64,000 bases of DNA, taken from Maratus speciosus (Eukaryota; Arthropoda; Arachnida; Araneae; Salticidae). The notes beneath the pieces are model-generated. The model did no database searches. It saw nothing but the letters and a program-made list of their open reading frames with translations, and was not told the DNA's origin. Both the position numbers and the translations under genes were made by a program. This document shows, piece by piece, positions 32,330 to 42,760 of the stretch; the first letter of the stretch is position 1, and every line of letters begins with the position of its first letter. The stretch lies in the NCBI GenBank assembly GCA_963932465.1, contig OZ010799.1, positions 163,180,761 through 163,244,760 of the forward strand. The letters run 5' to 3'.

Positions 32330-32574
32330 CAGTGGCGTGGCGTGAAAATTTTCGGTGGTCATCGCAATTATTTAAGTTTGTGGTGAAAAATTATTAACTC
32401 TAAAATTGAATGGTTGAATGTTCAAAAAAGAAACTTTAAATCTTACCTTCACTTATACATGAACTCCAAATGTTCTGCTAAAACTGGATCGTAGAGTTTT
32501 AAAAACTTATTAAGAGTTTTAAAATATTGCTTGGTCATCGCCGCATTCAGCGATGACCGGACGCCACGCCACTG
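32330..32574. mobile_element. hAT-type MITE, 245 bp, near-perfect 8-bp TSD
   Basis: Termini CAGTGGCGTGGCGT and ACGCCACGCCACTG are inverted; further in, GGTGGTCATCGC pairs with GCGATGACC. Flanking octamers ATTTAAAT (32322-32329) and ATATAAAT (32575-32582) match at 7 of 8 positions. CAGTGGCGT ends with an 8-bp duplication are characteristic of hAT elements. Confidence 0.82.
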
Positions 32575-32582
32575 ATATAAAT

Positions 32583-33725
32583 GATACCAAAATAAATATA
32601 ACTCATAAAGTTATATTAAGAAATCACAAAGCCATTAAATTACTAATAAATCGGCATCAAGAATTCAAAATTATTATAAAAGCTAATAAATCTATATTAA
32701 ATAACCTTGAAATCATGATATTATTCATAAATACTGATCAAGAGCCATGGTTATAAACAAATTAGATTTTCTCTCAGAAGAAATCAATCAGTTTTATAAT
32801 TATGTTTCATAATATAAACGATAAACAGACTTAAATTCTAAACAATAAATTTGATTTCTTCTTTTACGCCGAAACAGACACTATACAGCGAAAAAACTCA
32901 AATGACCATTTTGTCCTCACTGGCCCCTTTATCCTTCCTTCCGCTATGTATAAATATATATAAATTACACTATACCACTGTGGTCTCACTGTGGTCTGCG
33001 TTGAACTAGTATCTTCTTATAAATAAATTTGTTGTTTATTATTTTCAAGAATTTCCATGATTACGTAGGAAAACATTTTGTTAAAAATTACTTCAGGCTG
33101 ACTGCAGTTGAACCATACTGAACCATACGACGAATTTTCCCCCTTTCGTTATTGCTATAGTGCTTTATTTTTCTAAGGAATATATCCAACATATGTAGTT
33201 GAAATTAAAAAAATACTTCATTTGTCTGTATAATAAATTTCGTAATAACTTGATAGCTTATAAATTTTCGTTTATATACTTTTTATTTTTTAGAAAGGAA
33301 AAAAAAACAACAAATGATTACGTGGAAAAAAATACTATTTGGAAATTTCCTTTTATTAAATAATTTGTTACCCCTTCGAAAAATAAAATAAATAGATATA
33401 AAGCAGTTATCTCAGCTATAAGATTGAATATGTTTTTCTTGTTAACTGGCACAGATTTAATTTGTTAATTCATTCTTTGTTCGAACGTGAATTCATTCCT
33501 TGTGGTTCATTCTTTCATAAATGTTGATATATTTTTCTTTCGAATGGAGTAGCAAATAGAATAATTTCATTAATTAAAGAAAAATCTGTTTTAACAAAAT
33601 ATTTATCGGAAAACTGCCGAAAAAAGGTGTTTTTTATAAAGTTCAAATTATTTGAGGTTTCGTGCACATGAATCTGTAACATTTTTTAAGTATACTTTGC
33701 TTTATTCAATTGCAGATATTTCCGT
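32583..33725. repeat. Paralogous block B, 5' part
   Basis: Diverged, collinear matches to 5030-5220 (TATAGTGCTTTAT, TTTGTCTGTATAA) at 33157-33240 and to 8620-8820 (AAGATTGAATATGTTTTTC) at 33420-33600. The 67-residue ORF at 32553-32756 overlaps the hAT end and is not supported as a gene. Confidence 0.45.
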
Positions 33726-34243
33726 TTAACCCTTAAATACCTTATTTTTCAAAAATCATTGTAATAATGTTTCTCGGCTTTCTTTTTTTAAATAAATCAT
33801 GCAAAAAATGCTTAAAAAATCATATTTTGTTTTAAGTATGGTTTACGGCTAAAAAACAGTTTGTTACTAATCGGCAATACTGGTCTTTAATTGAAAAAAT
33901 AATTTCTCTTGATAAAATTTTATAATATTAAACACACAAGAATTTTAGGAACTATAATAAGAAATAAATTTTACTTGCTCACTGCAGAACAAAATAGGGT
34001 ATTTCGCAAGCTTCCAAACAAAGCAAAAAGAATATGTAGCAACAATTGAAAAAATAAATCTATCTTCATTCTTAAACAGCACAAGTACTGCCATCTACAT
34101 CTTGAAAATCGATTTAATTATATTTTCAGAATGTATTTTATTGGCAACATTAGGCATTATAGCTTCAATATTATTCTAATAGTATTTTAGAAGACTAAAT
34201 TGTGTATGTTGACGAAAATCAACACCCGGCATTTAAGGGTTAA
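33726..34243. mobile_element. TTAA-bounded MITE with TTAACCCTTAAAT termini (518 bp)
   Basis: Left TTAACCCTTAAATACC and right (reverse-complemented) TTAACCCTTAAATGCC match at 15 of 16 positions. Non-coding, inserted in paralogous block B. TTAA occurs at both ends. Confidence 0.7.
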
Positions 34244-34772
34244 TTAAAGCGAAGATTGCTATTGAATACAGCCGCATTTAATAATGTAAATCATTAAATA
34301 CATGATCATGTACATACAGAATTATGTGTGTAAAAATAATGTAATAGTTTTTTGGAAGGTTAATGTACTTATTTTTCAGGAAAAAATATTTTGTAATAAG
34401 GCCAATGTAGGCTAATTTCCAATAAGCGAATTCTGAGACGAACTTTGAACTCGAAGAGGCAACTGTCGTCCGAAGACTTCAGGGTCCCGAGCCCGTGCCT
34501 TTCCACTTTTCGTTTTCAATGTCTTTCATTTAATGATTTCCTCTTTTAAATTTGTCAGGTGACGTCTTTTCAATTTTTTTCTTTTCTACTATCCAGGCAA
34601 GTGGGAAAAAGTAGTCAGTATAGAAAAGAAAGTGAAAGGACCTCTGATGGGTTAAATTATTACTGTTAAGAAAAAAGAAAAGAAGAAATGATTATGTGAA
34701 AATCGTTATAATATTGTAAGGATGTAGGATAAAATGAAGGGAACGAATATTTTTCCCAACTGGATTATATCA
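34244..34772. other. AT-rich DNA with a short GC-richer stretch (34.4-34.5 kb)
   Basis: Sequence around 34430-34510 (ACTTTGAACTCGAAG, GGTCCCGAGCCCGTGCC) is less AT-rich but matches no feature I recognise. Confidence 0.35.
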
Positions 34773-34823
34773 TATTCAAAGCTGGAGTAGCACAGTTGAA
34801 GTTTATTCCAACAGAGCGAAAAA

Positions 34824-34895
34824 TGTCCAGACAAGGGATCGAACCTGGATACTTGGCGTGCCGTGCCAATGCCTTATTTGTTAGGCTATCCGGAC
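34824..34895 (-). repeat. tRNA-like sequence, left arm (SINE-type head)
   Basis: 72 nt, the mirror image of 35103-35174 with several substitutions in the D and T stems. B box GGTTCGATCCC is intact. It differs from the right copy at about four positions, so both arms have mutated since formation. Confidence 0.65.
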
Positions 34896-35020
34896 CGATA
34901 CCTGGGTGACATAATTCACTCTTATTAGTTGGACTTGGCTGCGAACTGCAGCGCTATTTCATTCATCCGAGCTATAACTATAGCATTTACATGATGAAAC
35001 TACTTTAACACGGAAACTCC

Positions 35021-35042
35021 TGTAAGGCATTGGCAGGGCACG
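35021..35042 (+). repeat. Third tRNA-like fragment in the foldback spacer
   Basis: GTAAGGCATTGGCAGGGCAC repeats the D-arm to anticodon segment of the cloverleaf, one base different, just before the right arm begins. It hints that the right arm inserted into, or was copied beside, another copy. Confidence 0.6.
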
Positions 35043-35102
35043 TTAGCTGCAGTTCGCAGCCAAGTCCAACTAATAAGAGTGAATTATGTCAGCCAGGTAT
35101 CG

Positions 35103-35174
35103 GTCCGGATAGCCTAACAGGTAAGGCATTGGCACGGCACGCCAAGTATTCAGGTTCGATCCCTGGTCTGGACA
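35103..35174 (+). repeat. tRNA-like sequence, right arm: full cloverleaf, anticodon GGC, C33
   Basis: Acceptor GTCCGGA/TCTGGAC pairs fully with one wobble; D stem GCC/GGC, anticodon stem TTGGC/GCCAA and T stem TCAGG/CCTGG also pair. The loop ACGGCAC would give anticodon GGC, but position 33 is C in place of the near-universal U. The B box is perfect. Most likely this is a tRNA-derived SINE head rather than a working tRNA-Ala. Confidence 0.7.
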
Positions 35175-35454
35175 TTTTTCGCTCTGTTGGAATAAACTTC
35201 AACTGTGCTACTCCAGCTTTGAATAGGATGTAGGATATTTTGATATTTTCTATATTATAAAGGACAAACGTGTTCTTGGATAACGCTGACATCATTTTGA
35301 CGGTGGCAACATCAAACGATTAAATTTAGCTTTTAATGAATTTTTTGTAAACTTCTAAACATTGCACATTTTAGAATTTTACAAAAATGCTCCCGGAATG
35401 TAACCTAACATGTATTTCTATTTTATAGCTCTATTCTTCTTACATATGTAATTA

Positions 35455-36280
35455 CCGTATTCCCCCGCATTAGCCGGCATGCCTAAAAATTTAAGGGACA
35501 CCTGATTTTTTAATATTAGCATATGGTCTTTCCCGGCATGCCGGAAAAAGCGAGGATAGAAATTTCAACAAATATCTTAAATCCTTGCTAAGGATTTTTT
35601 TTTTTTTTAGGGGTGCGATCAAATATTTAAATCCGTTCCGTTTTCTACCATTTTAGATGAGGAATTTTGACAGAGACCTGGGATAAATATTACTTATTTA
35701 ATATAAAATTTCAAAAGTGTACTTACAACTGTTTTCGAATAGTAATTTCAACAGATATCGTTAATTCTTGTTTAAGTCCACCACACGTTTGACTAATATA
35801 TCTACAGGTAAGTTGTTTAATGGCGATTCGTTCAAAAACAGTTTTGTAAAGAATATAGTTCGCCCCCTGGTGGTGGAATGTGGAACTAAAGTATTCGAGA
35901 TTGTTCTTTGTTGTTTTGCAAAATTTTGCAGTGCGTGCGCAGCATGCCTGCTAAACCGTACTGTAGGCAGCTGGGACACGGTTCGAGATTGGGTCTTTTT
36001 ATGAGATTTTGCAGTACAAATTTCAGGTTCATATTAGAATATTATTGCAGGCCCGAAAACCCCGGGCGGCTCAGCTAGTAGGATAAATAGAATCTAATAA
36101 TCACATAACTATAAAGGAATATATATAGAAAGAGAGAGACAGAGAGAAAAATAAGTATGGATGTGTTTTCCTTAAAATGAAAAATGTTGTTAGAAAAACC
36201 AAAATAAATCAGCTGCCCGCCCGCCAGTTGCGAAACCTCATATTTTCCGGTATGCCGGCTAATGCGGGAGGGGAATACGG
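35455..36280. mobile_element. TIR transposon (TA target), ~30-bp TIR rich in GCCGGCAT
   Basis: Left end CCGTATTCCCCCGCATTAG, right end inverted CCGTATTCCCCTCCCGCATT; TA stands outside each. The similarity continues through AGCCGGCATGCC. Subterminal GGCATGCCGG repeats lie at both ends. The interior (826 bp in total) has frames of 72-78 residues on both strands at 35761-36004 without known domains. A TA target suggests the Tc1/mariner-pogo group; the superfamily is otherwise unresolved. Confidence 0.72.
35861..35873 (+). promoter_or_regulatory. CTCF-consensus-like site inside the TIR transposon
   Basis: CGCCCCCTGGTGG matches the core recognised by animal CTCF. It is a single sequence match with no proof of binding. 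Confidence 0.3.
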
Positions 36281-36282
36281 TA

Positions 36283-37071
36283 ATTATTTAAGTATAACTG
36301 TTTATTATATATATGTTTATAATATATTATTATATATTTATATATTATATATTTTACACGATCATTTTCTTTTCTAAAAACAAAAGGCATGAAGAACCGA
36401 ATAATAATTACTGTTATGACTATATATATAAACAAATCTGTTATTCGTGCAAAACTGAAATGCTCTTTGAAATACCGAAAATTGGAGTGTATCTTAAAAG
36501 CCCCACATGAACGTTAGAATGTAAGCAATTTCAGAAAAGTTTCCTGACAGAAAATAATTTTTCACATACATTTATCACGACATCGTAATATCGATTTACC
36601 TACAATTCCACAAATCATTCTCTTATCTTCAGAGAACATAGGAAATGAAACAATCAGAAAAATTAGAAACAAACATTTTTTCTAATATTGAATGATTCAT
36701 AAATGAATAACATCTTTCATATGTTATAGGACACAATTCTTTCCATTAATGGTTTCTGTATTGATTGTTTTAGTTAATAGTATTGATATTATAAATAATA
36801 TATACGATTTGAAAAAAAAATAACACTTCTAATTGTAGTTGTTGTTAATAATAATGGTACTCATAATGGTAGCGGCCTCAGTAATATTAGAAGGAATCCA
36901 TTGTCACTTTTGGTAATGATAATGCCCTCAGTTCCCGCAGTTTTTTTATTTAAAAAACTGATTATATTATCTGAAAGTTATAAATAAGGGGAAGAGAAAG
37001 CAATAAAGTTTAAAAGTTATACATTTTATGGTGATGAAATTTTTAAAAAGCCCCATTATAAAACGGCACAA
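36283..37071. repeat. Paralogous block B, counterpart of 9.75-10.1 kb
   Basis: After an AT-rich run (36300-36360), TTTCCTGACAG (36540), CACGACATCGTAATATCG (36577) and the following 150 bp match 9781-9960 in order. No gene. Confidence 0.55.
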
Positions 37072-38300
37072 ATTTGGTTACCAGTAGTAGTAGTAGTAGT
37101 ACTAGTAGTAGTAAAAGCAGTTAATTTTAGAAAAACTGTAAGAAAATCTTGCTATCATAGCATTACCAACAGTAGTAGCATAAAAAACAGTTATAAAATT
37201 TGGCCACCCGTAGTAGTTGTTATCGTAGCAGCAGTTATTGTAAGTGTAAAACCGTTATAAAATTTGATCACCAATAGTAGTAGTAGTAGTAGCTGTTGTT
37301 GTTGTTGTAGTAATGGCTTGCTGGCTAATATAAAAACGGTTATAAAGTTTAGTTCCTCATAGTAGTAGTTGTTATCGTAGCAGCAGTTATTGTAAGTGTA
37401 AAACCGTTATAAAATTTGATCACCAATAGTAGTAGTAGTAGTAGCTGTTGTTGTTGTTGTTGTAGTAATGGCAGCTGGCTAATATAAAAACGGTTATAAA
37501 GTTTAGTTCCTCATAGTAGTAGTTGTTATCGTAGCAGCAGTTATTGTAAGTGTAAAACCGTTATAAAATTTGATCACCAATAGTAGTAGTAGTAGTAGCT
37601 GTTGTTGTTGTTGTTGTAGTAATGGCAGCTGGCTAATATAAAAACGGTTATAAAGTTTAGTTCCTCATAGTAGTAGTTGTTATCGTAGCAGCAGTTATTG
37701 TAAGTGTAAAACCGTTATAAAATTTGATCACCAATAGTAGTAGTAGTAGTAGTAGCTGTTGTTGTTGTTGTTGTAGTAATGGCAGCTGGCTAATATAAAA
37801 ACGGTTATAAAGTTTAGTTCCTCATAGTAGTAGTTGTTATCGTAGCAGCAGTTATTGTAAGTGTAAAACCGTTATAAAATTTGATCACCAATAGTAGTAG
37901 TAGTAGTAGCTGTTGTTGTTGTTGTTGTAGTAATGGCAGCTGGCTAATATAAAAACGGTTATAAAGTTTAGTTCCTCATAGTAGTAGTTGTTATCGTAGC
38001 AGCAGTTATTGTAAGTGTAAAACCGTTATAAAATTTGATCACCAATAGTAGTAGTAGTAGTAGCTGTTGTTGTTGTTGTTGTAGTAATGGCAGCTGGCTA
38101 ATATAAAAACGGTTATAAAGTTTAGTTCCTCATAGTAGTAGTTGTTATCGTAGCAGCAGTTATTGTAAGTGTAAAACCGTTATAAAATTTGATCACCAAT
38201 AGTAGTAGTAGTAGTAGCTGTTGTTGTTGTTGTTGTAGTAATGGCAGCTGGCTAATATAAAAACGGTTATAAAGTTTAGTTCCTCATAGTAGTAGTATTG
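37072..38300. repeat. 154-bp higher-order minisatellite, about seven near-identical units
   Basis: The marker GTGTAAAACCGTTATAAAA recurs at 37244, 37396, 37550, 37704, 37861, 38015 and 38169, spaced 152-157 bp. Each unit has two related halves, one around AACGGTTATAAAGTTTAG and one around AACCGTTATAAAATTTG, each followed by (TAG)n or (GTT)n tracts. Length changes come only from the trinucleotide tracts. Older single halves flank it (37050-37210, 38345-38470), and a relic exists at 10.1-10.5 kb. The short minus-strand ORFs nearby (38193-38657) are translations of this. Confidence 0.92.
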
Positions 38301-39297
38301 TATAGCAATAAAACTTGTAGCATAAAAGAATAATAGGAATAGTGTTAGTAGTATAAAACAGTTACAAAATATGGTCAAGTGTAGTAGTTAATAGCAGTAG
38401 TAGAATAAAAGGGTTATAAAATTGGTCAGACGTATCAGTTTTATAAAATGATTACAAAATTTGATCTCTCGCTATAGTAGCAGTAGTAAGAGCACTAGTA
38501 GTACTATTATTGCACTATTAATAGTATAGCAGTAATTATTGTTACAAGTAGTAGTAAATAAATAATGAGGAGGTGTTACAACGTAGGAACAGAAATAAGA
38601 AAAGATGTAAAAGCAATAGAAATAGTTGTACTTTAAGAAAGATTTTGGACGTAACATTAAATAAAAATATTTTTCATAACACTACATTTTTCATTAGTCT
38701 CTTATAACAGAGTGTAAATATGTAGTATTTTTATTTCATTCCAACATTTAAATTAAAAGCATCATATTTGAATTTGAGATTACCAACAATAGCTTTCATT
38801 ATCTTTTAAATGTATGCTTTCTTATAAACTTACTTAGAGATATCTGAAAAAAATAAAATCATTCAAAGCAGAAAATACGGAGTTAAAGATTTATCTTTAA
38901 GATTTTGACAATGAAAATGCATTATTCATGAAGATTTTTCACTACATTTTGCGCCTAACATACTTTCAAGATAATATGAAAATATTTCCGAAATGTATAT
39001 AAGCTAAATAATACGACTTATTGTTTTTCTTTCAAGATTCGAAGAAAGGAAAAAAAATATTCCTTAAAATTTATGAGGTTTCTTTTAACCTAAAATATTT
39101 TTAGTTTATGTTTGTCTTAAATAAATGTGATACAAAGAATAATTTCTAACTAGGTTAGTTTTTTCTTTAAAGAGACCATAAATGTTTGAAAAGACATTGA
39201 CTGAAATTTTAATCGTTGATTAGCAATTCCGTAATGAATTTACACATCAACTTCTTTTCACGTTTATTTTTTTATGTTTTCTAGAAAAAAACACTTC
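38301..39297. repeat. Paralogous block B, counterpart of 10.5-11.3 kb
   Basis: GATTTATCTTTAAGATTTTG, ATGCATTATTCATGAAGAT and CTTATTGTTTTTCTTTCAAG (38890-39036) match 10838-10984 in the same order. Confidence 0.6.
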
Positions 39298-39506
39298 TTA
39301 ACCCTTTGAGGGGCAAGTAATAATATCTCTGTAATATTGAATTCTAACCAGAATAATCGAAAAATTGTATTTTAAAATAAGAAAAAGCAATTTTTCAACA
39401 TTCCACCCCCAAAATTAAAATTATGAAGTTTAGTTAAAAGTTTCTGATGCCAATCTTGTTTAATTTAGGTAGGATACAGTTTATTCCATTGCCCTCAAGA
39501 GGTTAA
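39298..39506. mobile_element. TTAA-bounded MITE with TTAACCCTTTGAGGG termini (209 bp)
   Basis: Left TTAACCCTTTGAGGGGCAA, right (reverse-complemented) TTAACCTCTTGAGGGCAA. Non-coding. Confidence 0.65.
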
Positions 39507-39530
39507 ATTGTAAACCACAATAGCAAAAAT

Positions 39531-39749
39531 TTTACCCTTTTCAAGGGCGGTGGTCACAAGGCGTGAACACTTAATTTTAATTCCGAACTGCCAATAGGCA
39601 CCAACAATATTTTAATAAAATTTTGCTTTTAAAATGAACGTTTTGTAAATGAAAATATTATTTTCAAAGAAATTCATTTGTAAATTGTGGTGTCAATCAA
39701 TGACTTCACCATTTTACGAATAGAAATACTTTGCACCTGAAATGGTTAA
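39531..39749. mobile_element. TTAA-type MITE, family 2, copy 3
   Basis: The interior TGCCAATAGGCACCAACAAT and TTTTACGAATAGAAAT matches 26760-26920; the right end TTAACCATTTCAGGTGC (complement) is intact and the left target reads TTTA. It lies 24 bp after the previous MITE. Confidence 0.55.
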
Positions 39750-40109
39750 TATTGTACGACTAAGTTAACTTTGGAAAACAATTTTTGCGATGATTTTGAT
39801 GTCTAGGTTTGTTATTTTAAAAAGTTGTTTCTTCTGTAAGATAAATAAAAAAAAATTATAAGGTAAATTAAGAACCATAAAAAACGACCATATTTTTGTT
39901 ATAACTTAAAAAAATCTTGTTTTTGAGTATAGTTTGTAGAAAGATTATTTTTTCTTCATTTAAAGAAAAAGAAACACGTAAATTCGTTAATCTGTTCAAA
40001 AGTTGTAAAAAAAAAAAACCGCTGAAAAGCACTGTTTCCAGAAAACGTACATGTTTCCAAACTCCCCACTTAAGTTCGTTTTGCATATTTGCCTACCATT
40101 TTTTGTTTC
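39750..40109. other. AT-rich DNA without recognisable gene
   Basis: Opposite-strand short ORFs at 39868-40117 are mutually exclusive and carry no domain. Confidence 0.4.
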
Positions 40110-40622
40110 GTTCCTAATTATATAAATACATAGCACCTACAGTCGTTATCTGGTGCTTTCGTCTGCCTGCATATAACAGTGCAAAAGCTACCCAACCGAA
40201 TGATTTGAAATTTAATATACATAATCGTTGCATAATTTTGTCTGTAGAGACATGTAAAATTTTATAAAAATAGAATCAAAACTTAAAAATATATTAATAA
40301 AAGTTTTCTTCATTCTATTAAATTATACCATACGTAATCAATTCAATGATATTCCATTATCGGTAATGATTCTCGGTTGCCATGGTGATTACTCTATTAA
40401 ATCATACCAAACGTAAGTAATTCAATACTTTTACAATATCCAATTTAAGATAGAGTCCGATTATTTCCGTATTACAGAATTTCATATACATAATCGTAAT
40501 AAATTTTGCATTCATTCATTTTTTAATAAGAGTGCAACAGAGTCAAAATCTGACTATTTAAAAAACTAGTTAAAGTACAAACGCGCCTTATTTGCCACGT
40601 TTGGCGTATAATTTCCGACTTG
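40110..40622 (+). repeat. Dispersed repeat R, second uninterrupted copy
   Basis: Collinear with 27470-27958 (AATTATATAAATACATAGC through GCCACGTTTGGCGTATAAT), with a small internal duplication around GATTACTCTATTAAATCATAC that is absent from the other copy. Confidence 0.65.
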
Positions 40623-40639
40623 TTTTAATTATCTAGATG

Positions 40640-42250
40640 CTTATATAAAAAATGACACAGCAATTTTATAATGATGGAAAGCAATAAACAATTCTGTGGT
40701 TTATTCATATTAATATTAATTTTATCTTAGACTGAAATGAGAGCAATGGAATAAAAGAATCTACCTACATATTGAATGTCATTCAATCTTTAAAATTAAA
40801 TTTTTTAAACTTTAAAAGAAATATAATATATATTTTTAAATGAATCTTATGAGCACATTTTAAAGCTAAACGACGCCACTTTTATTAATTTTGTATAATT
40901 TTAAATATGTATGTAACGTTAAAATATTTTTATATTCCTATTTTAAATATATTATACGCTACTTCTTAGTTATCTCGTCGACCAATTTCGCCAAATTATA
41001 TAAATCGCCAAACCACTTGCCAAATTATACACATTGACATAATTTTTTTTAAATAACGAAAGAACAAATAAATTAGTAAAACATTAATAACAATACAAAT
41101 AAAACGTCAAATTAATGGTTTTATTGGCCATTATTGGCATTTAATGTTACAATTAATTAATTAATGGCAGCCATTATTGGCATTTAATCATACTATTTGG
41201 CGACAGTAATTTTGTCGAAGCGATAACTAAGAAGTACCCATTATACTTATTTGAATTACTTTGTATGATTTTTAATTACTACCTGTCTTTAAAATGTTTG
41301 TCTTCTTCAGTTTTATAGGAAAGTCACACTTACTTTACATATAGCACGTAAGTTTAAAACAGTTGTCCTAAGGGATTTCAGGGTTGAAACAAGGTTGAAA
41401 CAAGGGTAAAACAAATCGTTCTCAAGAATTTCAGATACATAGATATAATTAATCTATATGATTCTTAACTAACAAATACCTAAAGAACGCCCTGTATTTT
41501 TTATTTTAATATGAGTTAAAAAAAATTTGTAAAGTTTTGTTTTGTCCTTTTTTTAAATAGCACAATTTCATCACATTTATTGTCAATTATGGGTACAAGA
41601 ACGTTATTTTCAAAGATAATGAAAGAACTCAATGAAAAGTTTCTTAAATGGTTAACATTTTTCTGTCCGTTTACTCATGCATGCTGGGAAACGGGAAGAT
41701 TTTTAAATATTAGGTGGACGGAAAATTCTGTCGTTTAATTTTCGTTCACGCCTACTTTTTTAAAATTCATATTTCTTCATTGGCACCACTTTTTTGAAAT
41801 AGTAAAATTCCTATTGTTTTCATCTTGATGTGAAATGTGAAGACTGTGGGAATTTTACAATTTCAAAAAATTGGTGTCAATGAAGAAATCTGAATTTAAA
41901 AAAAGTAGACGCGAAAGAAAATTAAACGACATAATTTTCCGACCCAACTAATATCTTGACATTATTCTAAAACTGATTTACATGATTATCCAAATTTGCG
42001 AATTATCATGTAAAAATTTTCTGGCAGAATAAAAATAAGTACATAAACTGTAGCGCAGATTTAGTAGGTTTTAATGAAATATTTTATAAATAAAAATCTA
42101 TTATTCCAGAAAGAATGGCACTGAATTTTAAAACTCCGTTAAATACAACCAATAAGAAAATCTTCTACAGCATAATAAACTGTCCTGATATTCGGTATAT
42201 TGCTTAGCTTGTAAATCATACAAAAACTTTTTTTAAAGGGATGTGATCAG
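40640..42250. repeat. Dispersed block D, copy 1 (contains a mariner-type MITE)
   Basis: AAAAAATGACACAGCAATTT (40648) and AGTACATAAACTGTAGC (42038) have diverged partners at 42778 and 43851, so this and 42770-44060 form a tandem pair about 2.1 kb apart. Inverted TTTTATTGGC-type sequence near 41118-41180 repeats locally. No gene. Confidence 0.45.
41710..41951. mobile_element. Mariner-type palindromic MITE, TA target
   Basis: Ends TTAGGTGGACGGAAAATTCT and, reverse-complemented, TTAGTTGGGTCGGAAAATTA, flanked by TA on each side (41708-41709, 41952-41953). TTAGGT... with GGAAAA recalls mariner termini. The whole 242-bp element is almost a palindrome. Its core (CTACTTTTTTAAAATTC, then TTTCTTCATTGGCACCAC, and their complements) is shared with the hAT-type element at 42372-42760. 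Confidence 0.6.
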
Positions 42251-42371
42251 GTATCGTAAAAATAAGATTTTCCCAATAAATGAAAATTATTTTGACTATT
42301 ATTTTTTCAGGAATTCCAATTCACAAATACAACAATCTCTAAAACACAGGGATTTTTTCAAGTAGCGGGAT

Positions 42372-42760
42372 CAGTGTTGCCAGTGGACTACTTTTTTTAA
42401 AATTCAGATTTCTTAATTGCAGGGCTTTCAAATGGTCCGCCAACTGAATACCAATATTATTTTAGAAAAATTTTCTTTTTACATTTTTCTTAAAAACCGC
42501 TCTGGAATCACCTTTGAAAGTTAATCCTAGCGCAAACCTACCATAAAATTTTCTGTTAAAATTTATTGGTATTCAGTTGCCGGACCATTTGGGAGCCCTG
42601 TAATTGGTACCACTGTTTTTTAAATGGTAAAATTTGTCTTATTTAACCTTATTTAATGACATAATAATTAAGGCGAAAGCAAGGGGAATTTTACATTTCA
42701 GTAAAGTGGTGTCAATCAAGAAATCTGGATTTTAAAAAAAGTAGCCCACTGACAACATTG
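42372..42760. mobile_element. hAT-type MITE with perfect 8-bp TSD, hosting a nested MITE
   Basis: Termini CAGTGTTGCCAGTGG and (complement) CAATGTTGTCAGTGG; flanking octamer AGCGGGAT at 42364-42371 and 42761-42768 is identical. Without the nested insertion the element is ~202 bp. The core resembles that of the mariner-type MITE at 41710. Confidence 0.85.
42420..42600. mobile_element. Nested MITE with CAGGGC ends and 6-bp direct repeats
   Basis: Inverted ends CAGGGCTTTCAAATGGTCCG and CAGGGCTCCCAAATGGTCCG extend through CCAACTGAATACCAAT. TAATTG stands at 42414-42419 and 42601-42606. The sister core at 41710 shows the uninterrupted site (TTTCTTCATTGGCACC). CAGGG ends recall hAT, but hAT normally duplicates 8 bp. 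Confidence 0.8.

Larger units (their letters stand above)
34773..35225. repeat. Foldback pair: ~180-bp inverted arms each holding a tRNA-like cloverleaf
   Basis: Left arm 34773-34952 and right arm 35046-35225 are reverse complements with few differences; the 93-bp spacer is unique except for a tRNA-like fragment at 35021-35042. Both arms run from GCTGCAGTTCGCAGCC (inner) to CTCCAGCTTTGAAT (outer). The short ORFs at 35030-35295 only read through the tRNA-like sequence. Confidence 0.85.

Noticed and set aside
35030..35295. ORFs across the tRNA-like arms
   Set aside because: They are readings of the tRNA-like repeat; frames such as KALARHAKYSGSIPG are common products of such sequences.
37072..38300. 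CRISPR-like array
   Set aside because: The repeats are long, contiguous and trinucleotide-rich without unique spacers, in a eukaryotic sequence.
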